64,000 nt of DNA from Acanthosepion esculentum. Lineage: Eukaryota > Mollusca > Cephalopoda > Sepiida > Sepiidae. A model generated the notes under the pieces. It ran no database searches and was not told the origin of the DNA. It saw only the letters and a program-made list of their open reading frames with translations. The stretch spans positions 76,605,960 through 76,669,959 of the forward strand of contig OZ038485.1 of NCBI GenBank assembly GCA_964036315.1, in the 5' to 3' direction. The translations under genes were made by a program, and so were the position numbers. Of the stretch, positions 25,706 to 37,489 are shown in pieces (position 1 is the first letter of the stretch; each line of letters begins with the position of its first letter).

Positions 25706-25829
25706 TTACACAAGTAATGTGAAATCAAAATGCAGGTTCTGTAGGAGGGAGTTTCGATTTGATCTTCGAATAAGTTGAAACTATTTTCTTATTTTTATAT
25801 ATACCCTAGATCATTTAGATCATCTGATG

Positions 25830-26670
25830 ATTTCCCCTTGCACATCATGGTAAAAAGCCGGATACCGACAGTTCCAATATTATCAGCATTTGTCTATCAG
25901 ACGATTTCTGCTATCTCGATTTTTCTCAATACTGAATCAATGGATGGTTTCTTAAACTCAAATATGGCCAAGGTGGTGTCACAGTCTCCTATACAGTTTT
26001 CTAACAGGATATATTCTCGTACATTTTCACAGGATCTTACTATTCTGCAATTTTATGTTCATATGGAGCTTTTTTTTTAAAATCTAATTTCAGTATGATG
26101 AGTCGCATTTTTTCATTCTAGAAGTATAAAAGCATAATAAATAGGTCAGTATCTATACCATGGCGGGAAATACCTTTTCTTTCACAGGCTATATCTAAGA
26201 CTGTAGACACTATCAAAGTGTTTGCCTCACGCAGGCTCCTATGAACAGTGTGGTCAGTTTCCTCAAATGCTATGGACAACAAGTCAATCAATTGTTGCTT
26301 GTTTGAATCATTTGAATTTGTCGTCCTTTACTACCAAATCGAGTGGGTCCTTAAAATACATTGATTTCCTCAGATCAGTACTGTATCAACCAAAGACAAT
26401 AATAAACTCAGGATTGTAATTGGCAGCAACATATTTCCAATACAGCTGCATTCTCATGGTACATTTCAAAAAGATTCGAAGGAGATATCCACCATCAACT
26501 GCTTGAATACTTTTTTCAAAGTCTTTAGGAATTGAAGAGTGTTATTGGTTTGAGGAACTGCCTGGAAACTCACCACCAAACTGAAGAAAACTCTCCAGTC
26601 TTGTGTCATTCTCTTCATCTGTCTCAAGAGATGACTTATTTGACTTTTGTATCACGTCTTCTTTGAATAA
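25830..26670 (-). pseudogene. Decayed coding relic with a GCDTT-like motif (transposon-derived?)
   Basis: Read on the minus strand, this interval gives many short coding-like segments in shifting frames: 'SSLETDEENDTRLESF', 'MRMQLYWKYVAANYNPE', 'GDCDTTLAIFEFKKPSIDSV' and 'LRKIEIAEIV.QTNADNIGT'. The CDTT-(A/S)-IF-x-(G/F)K pattern resembles a motif I associate with repeat-derived proteins in invertebrate genomes (often GCDTTS). I cannot name the family. Many stops show it is dead. Confidence 0.4.
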
Positions 26671-27198
26671 GGCCGTGTGGACTTGTTAGGATTGCTATGA
26701 GTTATCAGATGGTTTTAATATTAAGATGGTTAGTTTGCGGGCATGTTCACCATATTAATCCACAACAATATAGAATATAGGCATTCAAAACGAATCAATC
26801 ACAAGGCAAAAGAATAAGAAACAACGGTAATTTCGGTTTCAATAAAAACAACAGACATTTATGTACAATTAATATACAATTAGAAAACTTGTGGTTTGAT
26901 AATGCAGGAATTGACCATGTATAAATCGGGTGTCTTATTGATTTACAGTTCAAAATTGTTCATGTGTTAAAGAATTGGTCAAGTAAAATGGAAAATATTA
27001 CTTATACAGAAATTTGTGTAGTTTGTGTGCGTGATTAAAGTAGAGTATAAATGTCTTAATTTTCTAGAGTTGTTTACCTTGGATTCTTCTGTATTTATCT
27101 TTTGTTAAATACAATTTCTATTTTAGTAGTGTGTAAGAACACTTTTCTTAGAAAGTCGTAAGTGAATTTTGAGAGAATAATGTTGGTGTTTGAGTCAG

Positions 27199-27486
27199 CA
27201 GTTGACGCGCGAAAAGTTTCTTAAATCAAAATAGTGACACGCGTGGATTCGTGTGGCATCTCTCTGAAGCTAAGTAACTGACTGGTGAATTGGCTCGAAA
27301 TGGTCCTTTTTATTTGTTTTTGGAATCCAAAATATGCTCCATGGAACTGGACGCGAAAATTTGGTGTTGTCTCAACCAATAAAAAGTCGAGATTTGCAAT
27401 GTGAGGTATTGGTTGGTTAAAACTGATTCTGATGGAAGAGTGTATTTTATCTCGGGGGTGAGTAGAAAATATGAACGTTTCTATCA
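27199..27486 (-). repeat. Gypsy element 1, downstream (3') LTR
   Basis: This 288-bp segment is a direct repeat of 28337-28649, at roughly 90% identity by eye. On the minus strand both start TGATAGAA(A/T)CGT, and a polypurine tract (GAGGGGG) lies just before this one, as expected at a 3' LTR. It differs from the other LTR by a ~25-bp deletion. The repeat may extend further left than 27199, because the other copy is cut off by a deletion at that point. Confidence 0.8.
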
Positions 27487-27499
27487 ATACCCCCTCGAG
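27487..27499 (-). other. Polypurine tract of gypsy element 1
   Basis: CTCGAGGGGGTAT on the minus strand lies between the end of the integrase frame and the LTR start, where plus-strand priming occurs in LTR retroelements. Confidence 0.6.
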
Positions 27500-27524
27500 A
27501 TTAATGGTCAACGTAGTATGGACA

Positions 27525-28336
27525 TTAATATGTGCAAAATGTTGTGTATTTCGCAGGCCAATGAATGCGCCTGACGGACCTAGTCTGTGTAGGTGGGTTA
27601 ATTTGTGGTTCAGGTGTTGAGGATGGATGTTCGTGTGAAGGTTCTGAAACTGGTGTTTGTTGAGTGGTCAAAGGTCTGTCGTCGTTATTGATGTAAGCTG
27701 GTTTCAATCGGTCAATACTGACCGTAGTGTGTTTTCCGGCGAGATCTATTACAAAGTATTTCGACGCTCGAGAAATAACTTGGTGCGGTCCTATGTAATT
27801 AGGAGTTAGCGTTTTGCGAACCATATCTCTGCGGAGAAAAACGAAATTGGCTTTATGTAGATCACCTGGAACATAATATGGCTTATGGTAAGCTCTGGTC
27901 GGCGTATAAATCGTTTCAGACATTTTTCGCCGAAGGTCACTGACAAACTGGCTAGTAGGTAGGTTGTCCGATACAGGGCCTAAAATCTGTCCTGGCAAGG
28001 TTAGGGGAGTCCCAAAAAACAATTCAGCGCTGGTACAGTTCAAGTCCTGCTTGACAATATTTCTTAAAGCCAGCATAATCAGGAGAAGTTTATCAACCCA
28101 AGTTTGGCCGTTGTTTGAAGCAGTTATAGTATTATTAAACTGTCGGTGAAATCTTTCTACGAGGCCGTTGGAACAAGGGTGATAAGCTGTAGTGGAAATG
28201 TGCTTAATTCCTAGCAGATTAGTGAATTCATTAAAAAGTGCCGATTGAAACTGTGGACCTCTATAGGTAGTTATTACCGAAAAGCATTCAAAAATTGTAA
28301 TCGAATGGTTGAAAATAGCATTAGCCACTGATTCAA
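27525..28336 (-). pseudogene. Ty3/gypsy integrase, carboxy-terminal two thirds (element 1)
   Basis: One open frame of 267 codons encodes the integrase core from within the catalytic domain to the carboxy terminus. 'ITTYRGPQFQS' is the second catalytic block (normally T-D-x-G-P-Q-F), with the aspartate replaced by tyrosine. 'TTAYHPCSNGLVERFHRQF' carries the catalytic glutamate (GLVERFHR). Further on are 'ELFFGTPLTLPGQ' and a GPY/F-like tail ('PNYIGPHQVISR', 'KHTTVSIDRLKPA'). The first catalytic aspartate, zinc finger, RNase H, RT, protease and gag are absent, because the frame begins directly at the LTR edge. It is a clean but catalytically dead internal-deletion product. It has no relation by position to the second gypsy element. 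Confidence 0.9.
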
Positions 28337-28649
28337 CAGTTGACGCGCAAAAAGTTTCTTAAGTCAAAATAGTGACACGCGTGGATTCGTGTGGCATCTC
28401 TCTGAAGCTAAGTAACTGACTGGTGAATTGGGTCGAAATGGTCCTTTTTATTTGTTTTTGGAATCCAAAATAGGCTCCTGGGAACTGGGTGCGAAAATAG
28501 GTTTTCGACAATTGTTACACATTTTGGTGTTGTCTCAACCAATAAAAAGTCGAGATTTGCAATGTGAGGTGTTGGTTGGTTTAAACTGATTTTGATGGAA
28601 GAATGTATTTTATCTCGGGGGTGAGTCGAAAATATGGACGATTCTATCA
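28337..28649 (-). repeat. Gypsy element 1, upstream (5') LTR
   Basis: This is a direct repeat of 27199-27486, longer by a ~25-bp segment. On the minus strand it starts TGATAGAATCGT and runs straight into the integrase frame, with no primer-binding site. The internal deletion therefore removed the LTR/PBS edge through most of pol. Confidence 0.8.
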
Positions 28650-28654
28650 GACTG

Positions 28655-29600
28655 GTGCTAGCTCGTGTCTGAAACTATCTGCACTGTCATCATGCTGCTT
28701 TAACAGGGCAAATAACCTTAAAACAAAACCATGGAGTCAATTACGATTTTCTGCTTACATATAATGTTTGATATTTTCAAGTCATTCGCCTACCGTGCTT
28801 AACACCAGTTAGTGACGGATATCAATGTCCACAAATTCATGAATATGTGATTGTTTAGTCTGCAAATGATCTCAGTTTTAAACTCAACAAATCGAAAATT
28901 AAATGTAAATGTTTTATTCCGATTCAAATAAATGTAAACATTCATTGAGGAGTTACAATTTACTGATTAAACGAACGAAAATGTTTGGCGGTGATCGGAA
29001 AAAGTTAGATAGTTTTCATCTGCTCTTTCAAATTCTGGTCAGCAAATTATTGAACACTATAAAAATCATCCCTAAGTTAACTTACAATTTGAAAATTAGT
29101 GTCTATAAAAATGCAACATGCTTCTGCTGACAAAATTTCAAGCGAATTACATTAGTAAAATTTTGTAATATTGTACTACCCTAATTTAGAAGCCCAGTAA
29201 AATAATTTGTTATGGAAAACGTTCCTTATCAACTAAAATCCAAGAAAGTTAATTGCACGAAAATGATTTCTCAAGAGCTTATCCCGGAATATATTCCAAG
29301 GGATTCTCCACTTCATTAGAGAAATTCTTTTTTTCAGACTTTTAGATAACGTATTATGGGAAAACAATGTACATTTTTATATATCAAGAAATATTTCAAA
29401 ACAGAAAAGGGGACCCTTCTGATAAACCCAACGAATCAAAAGATATTTTTCTATCCATCAACTCTATCACAACTACAACTGAAAAATAATTTATCTAAGC
29501 TCAACATAAAATTTCTTACAACTACTTCTAAAACAATAAAATAATTAATACAAACAAAATGATAAGCTCTACGAATTTCCTCTATGACCTGTAATAATTG
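28655..29600. other. AT-rich stretch without recognised features
   Basis: Only chance-length AT-driven frames are present (for example 28909-29130). I see no repeat or coding relic. Confidence 0.45.
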
Positions 29601-29604
29601 TCAC

Positions 29605-29760
29605 AAAGATACTGTGGAATCTTCCACGTCTGCCAATCACCCCCCGCGAGGAAATGTACCCTTCCTTGTGGTGATTATCGTGACATACATACATAGAGAC
29701 CGTACGACAAGCATTCGTTGGTTAATCTACTCAAAACTAGCTCGCTAATCTTAAATTTTT
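29605..29760. repeat. Possible fragment of the 55.1/59.9-kb LTR family
   Basis: 'TGGAAT.TTCCA' followed by 'TCACCCC.C.CGAG..AATG', and then 'ACATACATACAT' with 'CATTCGTTGGTTAAT', resemble two separate blocks of the LTR-like element at 55078-56673 (near 55560-55630 and 55095-55150). Their order is swapped here. The match is weak and was made by eye. Confidence 0.3.
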
Positions 29761-29769
29761 AGGAAAATT

Positions 29770-30880
29770 TTCTGTATAATTTAAAGTTTTATTGAATTTT
29801 AGGTTTTAAATTTACTATAGTTATCACTCTTATTTTCTGATAATGTCATGTATGGACGTCCGTATTTACAAAAGATCGGCAAGTTTACAGACATACAAAA
29901 TACTTCAACATTTTTTTAAAAATATAGGTTGCTGCTAAACTGTAATAAGCTTTTCCATTTATTTATGATTAGTAAATATAGTTTTTACTTAATAACAATA
30001 TCACCTAAACTGGGACAAATTAAGACAGAATTTTAAGATTTAAAATTTTATAAATTATTATAATTAAAATTTTAAAAAATGAAAACAATTCTTGTAAAAA
30101 TTCATTATTCATCGAAAAGATTTTTTCTTAATACGATAGTGTTCATAATATATCTTATTCATAAAAGCAATTAAAATCTTTTTTGATTATATAATTTTTA
30201 TTTTACGATTCAGAGCAGATTTTAGGTAACTGGGGGTCCTTTTTCACAAAAAGAAATTGATGATTTAAATCCTTCAAGTAGTTCTGCTTTTAACTAATAT
30301 AAACATTACGGGTCTATTTTAATTTCTCGAAATTTCATAAAATTAAATAACAGATGTAAAAAAAAAATATATATTTACCAAAATTTTCTAAAAGAATCAT
30401 TTCTAAAATAATTTAATTTATTTGTGAATAAGTCCTGAAAGTTTCATTTGATTAAAATACAACAATTATTTGATTTTTGCAAAAATTTCCAATTCAGTGT
30501 GTTTTTCATTGAAAAAAAAAACCCCCAAAAAACGCTAAAATTTCCTATATTAATCTCTGGTTCCCCGGTTGACGAAAAAAAATTTGAACATTCTAAAAAG
30601 GATTAAAAATTATGATTTAATAAGCAAAAAATCCTTTGGTCTTTCCCTCTTAATAATAAAGATTTTGATAATAAAACTTTATTTTTATTAAGTTTGGGGC
30701 ATTTTTCATCATGGTATGCTAATTATTTAGCGAATCAGTGTATATACCTACCCAAAATATATTTTTAAAAAATGAAATGTAAATTTATAATTTTCAACAT
30801 CCCATTTCCTTAGTGCGCATGTGTAATCGCATTACTTTAGTCCGATAAAATCCTAAATTGTCATAGTTTTTTTTTCATTT
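29770..30880. other. Very AT-rich stretch
   Basis: No coding, RNA or repeat feature that I can support. Confidence 0.45.
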
Positions 30881-30884
30881 TCTC

Positions 30885-31205
30885 TAAAACTTCATTGTTG
30901 CTTACATGTTCAATCCATGGCATTCTCGGAATCCTTCTGTAGAATCACACATGTTAGTTGCCTCAAGTCTCTTCATCTGTGAGGTGACAGTCTAACATTC
31001 ACTGCCATCTAGGAGTACCAACATTACAGTTCAGTACTCTTTTGTTTCTAATGAAATTTTCTTGTTTCTTAATACTTTGCTTACTTTTGGAAGGTGTCTT
31101 TCGCTATCCCAATGTGCCTTTGGATTTCAGTGCCACACTTTCTATCCTCTTAAAACACTTCCTAGATACTTTAATATTTAAATTGTTTAAGTCAATATGC
31201 TTATT
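30885..31205 (-). pseudogene. LINE ORF2 carboxy-terminal relic (inverted)
   Basis: On the minus strand, frames broken by indels read 'YLGSVL', a decayed CDTEI..RIGIAKDTF block, 'KRVLNCN', 'QMKRLEATNMC.STEGFR' and 'MPWIEHVSNN'. This is the same block order as in the plus-strand copy at 22.98-23.4 kb. Only this portion remains. Confidence 0.7.
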
Positions 31206-31209
31206 CTTC

Positions 31210-32470
31210 TTCTTTTCCTATAAACTGTGACATTTACTAAATGTATGAACTTTCTATCACATACATGTTTGTCTATAGAAACATTTCAAATTGTAAACAT
31301 CAACTTACATTTTTACATATACGATTTGTAAAATGTAAATAAATTGCAGTTTTGAAGTTTACAAAAGCATTGGAAATTTATTATATCTAGCTACAAAAAC
31401 TTGAAAGCTTTGTGACTATGACCATTTAACACTGCTGCTCACACAGAAAATTTTACAATTTTTCTGTTATTAAAAAAAATGAAAAACATAAAACACAAGG
31501 GAGTTCAGAAATTATATAAGTTATTTCTGATAAATATTAGCATTTTAGTTTTTTAGCCATTAAATTAAATCAGTTCCCATTTAGATTTTGACACCATATT
31601 AAGCCATTCTATATGGATTCTTTTGGGGTTTTTTTCTTTTTTATACTAGATATTATTTTCAAATTCACTTGATTTGTTGTTAGTTTATAACATTCGATTT
31701 TTTTCAATTTAAGACAGCATTATCATCATTATTGTATGATTATTTGAAAATTTCTTATACATTTTTTGTATTGGAATTTATATAATTACTTAAGAAAAGC
31801 CAAGTTGTTTATTCATTGCTCTTTAAAATCAATGTTGACATTTTAATAATAAATATGCCTAGAATGGAATAATCCAATCAACAGGTAATCATTTCTATTT
31901 TTGTGTACCAAAACTAAAATTGAAAATCATCCTAATTTACAAAAAAAAAAAATGAACAAAACAAACATGAAAACATGATTTCCCTCTCATGCCTTTGCCT
32001 CTGGTCTGTTGAAAATTATGATCATTGGTTCAAGTTTGGGATGGATTCCAAAGCTAATTCTTTCTCATACCTTAGTCTCAGACAAGAATGAGAAAGAATT
32101 GTACATTGCTAAACTGAAACAATTAGTTTTCTTGTCTATCCTTTTTCCTCCCTTTAATCTAAATCTTTATTATAAGCAACTCCAAAAGAAAAATATCCTA
32201 TTTTTAACCAAAATCACAATATTATAAAAGATAATGGTATGAAGGGAGTTAAGGCCATTGGTATTAACTCCTCGCCTTGTGAGGAGGGATATGTGCAACA
32301 GCAATCACCTGACCATCATCCAGTGACGTCGCAAAACTATAAAGAACAACAGTGTAAAGAGTGTTAGATGCTTTGGAATTGATCCTTTACTGGGTAAGGA
32401 AAGACATGAGCAACAGATGCCCCTAGACTAAACTCAATCTATTTCAGTATTTAATTTAAAACATTATATA
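31210..32470. other. AT-rich stretch without recognised features
   Basis: Nothing that I can name is present. A short run of A's near 31937-31950 and AT-driven frames account for the visible structure. Confidence 0.45.
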
Positions 32471-32485
32471 CACATCATCTTGAAC

Positions 32486-33290
32486 ATGAAAAAAGAGATG
32501 CAGTTACTTTTTTTGCATGAGTTTAAGTCTGTTCATAATGCTTCTCAAACTGCTGTCAACATTAACAAAGCCTGGGATGAAGGATCCACTTGTGATGACA
32601 GTACAGTGCTGGTTTCTGGAGTTGTAGATCAAGGTGGTAGGGGGACATACAACTGCAATTGACAATCAACTCTCAGATAATGGGCATCAATATTTCAACA
32701 ATATCAGACCATCTCAAGAAAATTGGTATGGTAAAGAAATTTGATAAATGGGTTCCAAATGAACTCAGTCAATGTCAAGGAGTTTGATGTTTTGAAGTGT
32801 GTTCGATACTGCATCTGTGAAATTCAAATAACCCTTTTCTTGATAGAGTAGTGACCTGTGATGAGAAATGACAATCATAAATGATTGACAATGGTTTGAT
32901 CATGACGCAATGACCCAAACACTTTCCAAAACTGAAATTTCACAAATAGAAGATTATGGTGACTGTCTGGTGGTCCACCATTGCTTTCTGGAATCTAACT
33001 AGTGCATCACTGCCAAAGTTTACTGCAAGCAACTAGATGAAATGCACATTCAGTTGAACAACAAGGTCCAAATCTGCTTGATGTCGATGCTTGGTCAGAA
33101 GCTCACTGACTTGGGATTTGAGACATTACCATATCTACCATATTTTCCTGATCTCTCACCCACTGCCTACCAATTTTTCAAGCATCTTGACAATTTTTTA
33201 AGCCCCAAAACATTCTGTTGCAAAAAAGATGCAGAAACTAAATTAAAAATTTCTTGGCATCCAAACCTTTAAAGTTATTGTATAGGCATA
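32486..33290 (+). pseudogene. mariner-family transposase relic
   Basis: The amino-terminal segment 'KKEMQLLFLHEFKSVHNAS' matches the first helix-turn-helix of mariner/SETMAR-type transposases. Downstream, in shifting frames, are 'ISDHLKKIGMVKKFDKWVP', 'FLDRVVTCDEK' (first catalytic aspartate retained) and, in the open frame 33042-33272, 'LPYFPDLSPTAYQFFKHLDN'. Mariners normally have DLSPTDYH at that site, so the third catalytic aspartate is now alanine. Stops and indels, with the second catalytic block (HDNARPH) unrecognisable, confirm inactivity. I did not identify terminal inverted repeats. Confidence 0.85.
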
Positions 33291-33299
33291 AATAACTTG

Positions 33300-36200
33300 A
33301 TGGTAAAAATGTATAGATATTCATGGTTGCTATTAAACACATTAAATCCATTAATTCAAGAATAAAAATTGATTCTAAAATTAAACATTAATTTCAGAAC
33401 CTAATATTAAAAAAAAATGGCAAAAATGTTTTCAGACTGGTATTTATTCATTTCTGCTTACACAACTTTCAATACTCTTCTCTCCCACTCCTGGAGAGAA
33501 TTTCCCAAAACTACTAATGGATCAGTAGTATAGCAATTATAAACTTCTTAAAGTAATTTATTAGTATATAATCTATTTTTGGCCTCTGCAATGTTAAAAA
33601 ATAATAGACTGTAAACAAAAATACATATGGTAGTGCCATCAAATAAAAATATATCTCAAAGAATGTGACAAAATAAGTAAATATTAGAATCTTGAAATTG
33701 AAAATATGTGGCATCTTAAAAACTACTGTTATGTCTATAATAATTTGAGCAGTGTATGTCATAAAAATGGTACAGACATGAACATTAAAAGAATCTCTGG
33801 TAGGCTCTGTTTATTAGGGATTAAAAAAATTGCCCTGTGTGGCACTGCTCATCTACTCAGGAGAGTTATGAATATGAAGAAAATATAAACTGTTCTTATT
33901 AAGCATCACACAACATCAGAATTTGTACAAATGGAATGCATATATTTATTACTTTACTTTAGTCCAGGTTTAGTTTGGTTTGATTTATTTTGTTTTATGG
34001 CATATCAACCTTAATGGGTTATTTAATGCCAACAAGATTTTAGGATAGGTTTGTATGAATGGAATATGTATTCTTTGTAAGAAATCAGTTGATAGATCAG
34101 GTTTCATTGATGTATTTTTGTAAAAAGGGTTTTTGTCAAGAGTCAAATGTATTTCTGATATTTTTTTTTCAAAAATATATTGCTAGTAATAATTTTCTTC
34201 AAAAATGTATTGCTAGTATTTTTACTATAAGAATTTAGTTTTATACTTCCATAGTGTTTTGACACCAGTTTGGGAGGGGTTAACTATTTGCCCATAGCTG
34301 GGACCCTAAAAGGTGCTATCACCCCAGGTCAGGTGGACCTGGGAATAACAGATATTGAGGTTGTTCCATACTCCTCAAAACCTCCCAACCTCTCAGGTCT
34401 TGCTGTCAGATGTAGTTTATCGTCATATTCAGGACAGCTTATCCCAGGTTTTAGGTAATGACTTTGTAAGGAATTGTACTAAAGGGGAGAGAAAAAAAAA
34501 ACAAAATATCCACTCCATTATTATTATTATTATTATTATGATATTTGCACAAGAATAAATTTTCATTTTAGAACTTTATTCCAAGCTCATTTTCTTTTTG
34601 TAATATTTCAACACATGTATGCAATTCTTATCTTTATTTCTGTAGACTTCATACCTTTTTCTTTAAATATGAATTTTCTAAAAGAATCCTCTAATTTTCT
34701 AAAGGAATCCTCTCCGTGTTGTATAAATTCCTTAATATTAAAAAATCATATCAATCAAAAAGAATGTTTCTAAAAATTACAACCCTAGAAATGGCCCAGT
34801 ACAATGAAAGGTACATTATTTTGCTTTTCTTCACTTGCTCCCTCACCCCTAGACACTTGTTGCTTTTAAGCAGTCAAATTCATTTTACTAGTATCAATAA
34901 AAACCTAGCCTCTCTCTTTCTTTCTCTTCCACACAAACAATAATAAGCCTCAGAAACCATCTTGTCCAGTAATGCAGCTTTTCCTTTTATCTTCTAATAC
35001 AAAAATAGAACGGATCAAGCAATGTACAAGTGACTCATACATTATTTTCTCAGCAGACGCTTTAAAACAAATTGGCACCATATTGGAAAAGTACAATTAT
35101 GCCTTTGATCTGTAGTAGCATGTTGGGTTTAGAGCATTTATTAGGCAATGGCATTGAAATCTATTTAAGGTATAGCTCCACCTAGATACAGCATAAGTTT
35201 CTAAACAGAGACATTAACTAACTGGTTACTTGAATGGCAACAGTATAAAAGCCATGTCCAGGTTCTGCTTCTTAACTATAACTTAGAAGTTAAAATAAGA
35301 ATAAAAAAAGATTGATGTACCTGCTAGACAATATTTAAATTTGACTTGATGCAAGAAAAAATAAAACTGCATAATTATCTGGACAAAATTAGATTCTTCA
35401 GAATCTTTTTAAATACTACAAACAAAATGTATTTTTTAAAAACTGTTTTTAAAAATAGGACTTATTAGATAAAAAATGTAACTGATTGTACAAAACATCA
35501 AAATATATCATACATGATCTGTGCTTTGGAATTCAAATAATATGGCAAAATGGTGTTTAAAATTTTAATGACAGCAGAAACCAGGAATGGAACTGTATTA
35601 ATATAGAATTCCTAAGTTATATTGTTATTGTGGTAAGAGCCAGTTATCCTCTTTACTATCAAGAATGAATTGATCCATTCATGATAAATAGTCCTAGGTA
35701 ATTGTCTAGAAGGAAGAAGATAATACGATTGCAGTGACTTGTCTAGATGAGTATTGAATGCTACTATCACAATTGACTGTCAAGTTAAGTGTTGTGTCTT
35801 ACCAGATCCCACATCACAGCAATTGTATAATGGTATATCTGAATCCAAGTCAACATTGGTTCATTATGAAATCATTCAATCAGAACTTCAATGGAGACAT
35901 TGGGCATTATACTGCAAATAGAATATAAATCTTATCTGTGAGTAAGAAAGAATGAGAACATTGTAAGCTTACCAGAGACCTATTTCAAAGGATGAGCCTA
36001 AATATCTCTAATTAATCAATGCTCATGCCTAAAAAACATGAAGTTTCCTCAATCTGAACCGTTCATCAAATAATGAATTGATGTGTGGCCAAAACTCAAC
36101 CTTATCTTACAGACCATAAAACATCAGATCCTTGACCATTCACATTTCTGCAAGGATAAATAATGTCATGGCATCCTTGACTTAAATATCACTTTCATAA

Positions 36201-36450
36201 TTCTATCTGGGAAATGTTTTACTACAGGCCAAGTTTGTACAACTCTACCTGAGGCTTTCTGAACTTTAAACTGTTTGTTTAACCTGTCCTTATTTAAAAA
36301 AAAGCATTTTTCTTCAATTGACTTTTTTTGATTTCAACATAAAAAACACAATTCTCTAGCACACTACAAATGGCATGTAATTTGGTTCAGAGTCATTAAT
36401 CAACTTGACAGGATTCCAAGAATTGGTTCTTGTGTTTTCTAATACAGGCT
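33300..36450. other. Unassigned non-coding stretch
   Basis: I see no convincing gene. A GC-richer block at 34265-34465, with 'CCCATAGCTGGGACC' and 'CCAGGTCAGGTGGACCTGGG' (a near-palindrome), looks like part of an interspersed repeat. An ATT trinucleotide run lies at 34516-34540. Confidence 0.4.
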
Positions 36451-36464
36451 CTTGGTGTTGGATT

Positions 36465-36725
36465 TAACTATAGGCTGAAGCCTAGGGCCTTAAAATCTAG
36501 GGAGCCTTCAGCCAAATCGTATAATATTTTGGACACTGTCATAGGCCTTTTTTACACATGCTGTCATAATGCATTGTAAACTCTAAAACAACTCTTCAGT
36601 AATTTTAAACATGTCATCATCTTTGGCTGAAATCATTTAATTTAACACTTTTCCATTTTCCTCTACTTACGAGAATGCGGGATTTTAAGGGGCCTTACAA
36701 GTGAAATAGCCTAGGGCCTCCCTTC
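36465..36725. mobile_element. Possible small non-autonomous element (MITE-like)
   Basis: The left part contains GGGCCTTAAAATCTAGGG. Near the right end the inverted counterpart is the complement of CGGGATTTTAAGGGGCC. CCTAGGGCCT also occurs at both ends. Imperfect terminal inverted repeats around ~250 bp of non-coding DNA suggest a MITE. No target duplication was identified. Confidence 0.35.
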
Positions 36726-36927
36726 ATCTAAATCCTGCCATGCTCTTACTTGTTAATTTTAAGTCTGGGCTCAAATGAAGTATTTAAACTTCAACCCATG
36801 TATTATTTTGATTTCTATATTGAACTCATATATTGATATCATACAAAAATATAATTTTAAGTTATATTTTTGGAAAGAAAATCTTCAGTTTTCTTACAAA
36901 GTTTTCCCACATATTATGATACTAGAG

Positions 36928-37480
36928 CAGTGATTCTCAACTGCTTTGCTGCAGCACACTAATGGGCTGTGAAATATTGTCACAGAACATGTTCCTTCTA
37001 ATACTGGACTTCAGTTATGTGAAGAAGAATTGGTCACCATTTCTAGTGATTGTGGGCTGAAAAGGAAACATTCAGTGGTACTTATTGATATATTTTGGAT
37101 TTCAATACAAAAGGAATATCCCACATTAGCTAAAAAAGCTTTATCGGTTTTATTGCAATTTTCTACTTCTGTGAATTAGGTTTCTCAACTCTAAATAACA
37201 TTAAAAATAAGAATACTCAATTGAAGAAGAAATGAGGGTCTGTTTATTGCACATTCAACAAAAAATTGAAATTGCGAAAAAACACCCGGCACAAGTTTCA
37301 CACTAAATAAGCTGCACAAATAGTTGAATAGAAACATTGAAAGTGTGTATTTTTAAAAATATATGGTTTTATTTTATAACATTTAAATGTACATATACTC
37401 TTTAAAAATTTTGCTAAGTGTGTCATGATATTTTCATTTGTTGCTAGGTGTGCTATTGCTTAAAATGGTTGAAAGCACTG
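36928..37480 (+). mobile_element. hAT deletion derivative with target-site duplication
   Basis: The element starts CAGTGATTCTCAAC and ends with the inverted counterpart GGTTGAAAGCACTG. It is flanked by 8-bp direct repeats TACTAGAG / TGCTAGAG (36920-36927 and 37481-37488; one mismatch), the size expected for hAT. Inside, decayed coding segments read 'FWISIQKEYPTLAKKALSVL' and, with frame changes, 'FSTLTNIKNKN' and 'MRVCL' followed by the residues of a hAT carboxy-terminal dimerisation domain. It is therefore an internally deleted copy of an autonomous hAT (ZBED5-like) element, 553 bp long and not coding. Confidence 0.8.
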
Positions 37481-37489
37481 TGCTAGAGA

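Noticed and set aside
34270..34458. 62-codon frame in a GC-richer block
   Set aside because: The block looks like an interspersed repeat with near-palindromes; the frame has no recognisable domain and overlaps a second frame of similar length.
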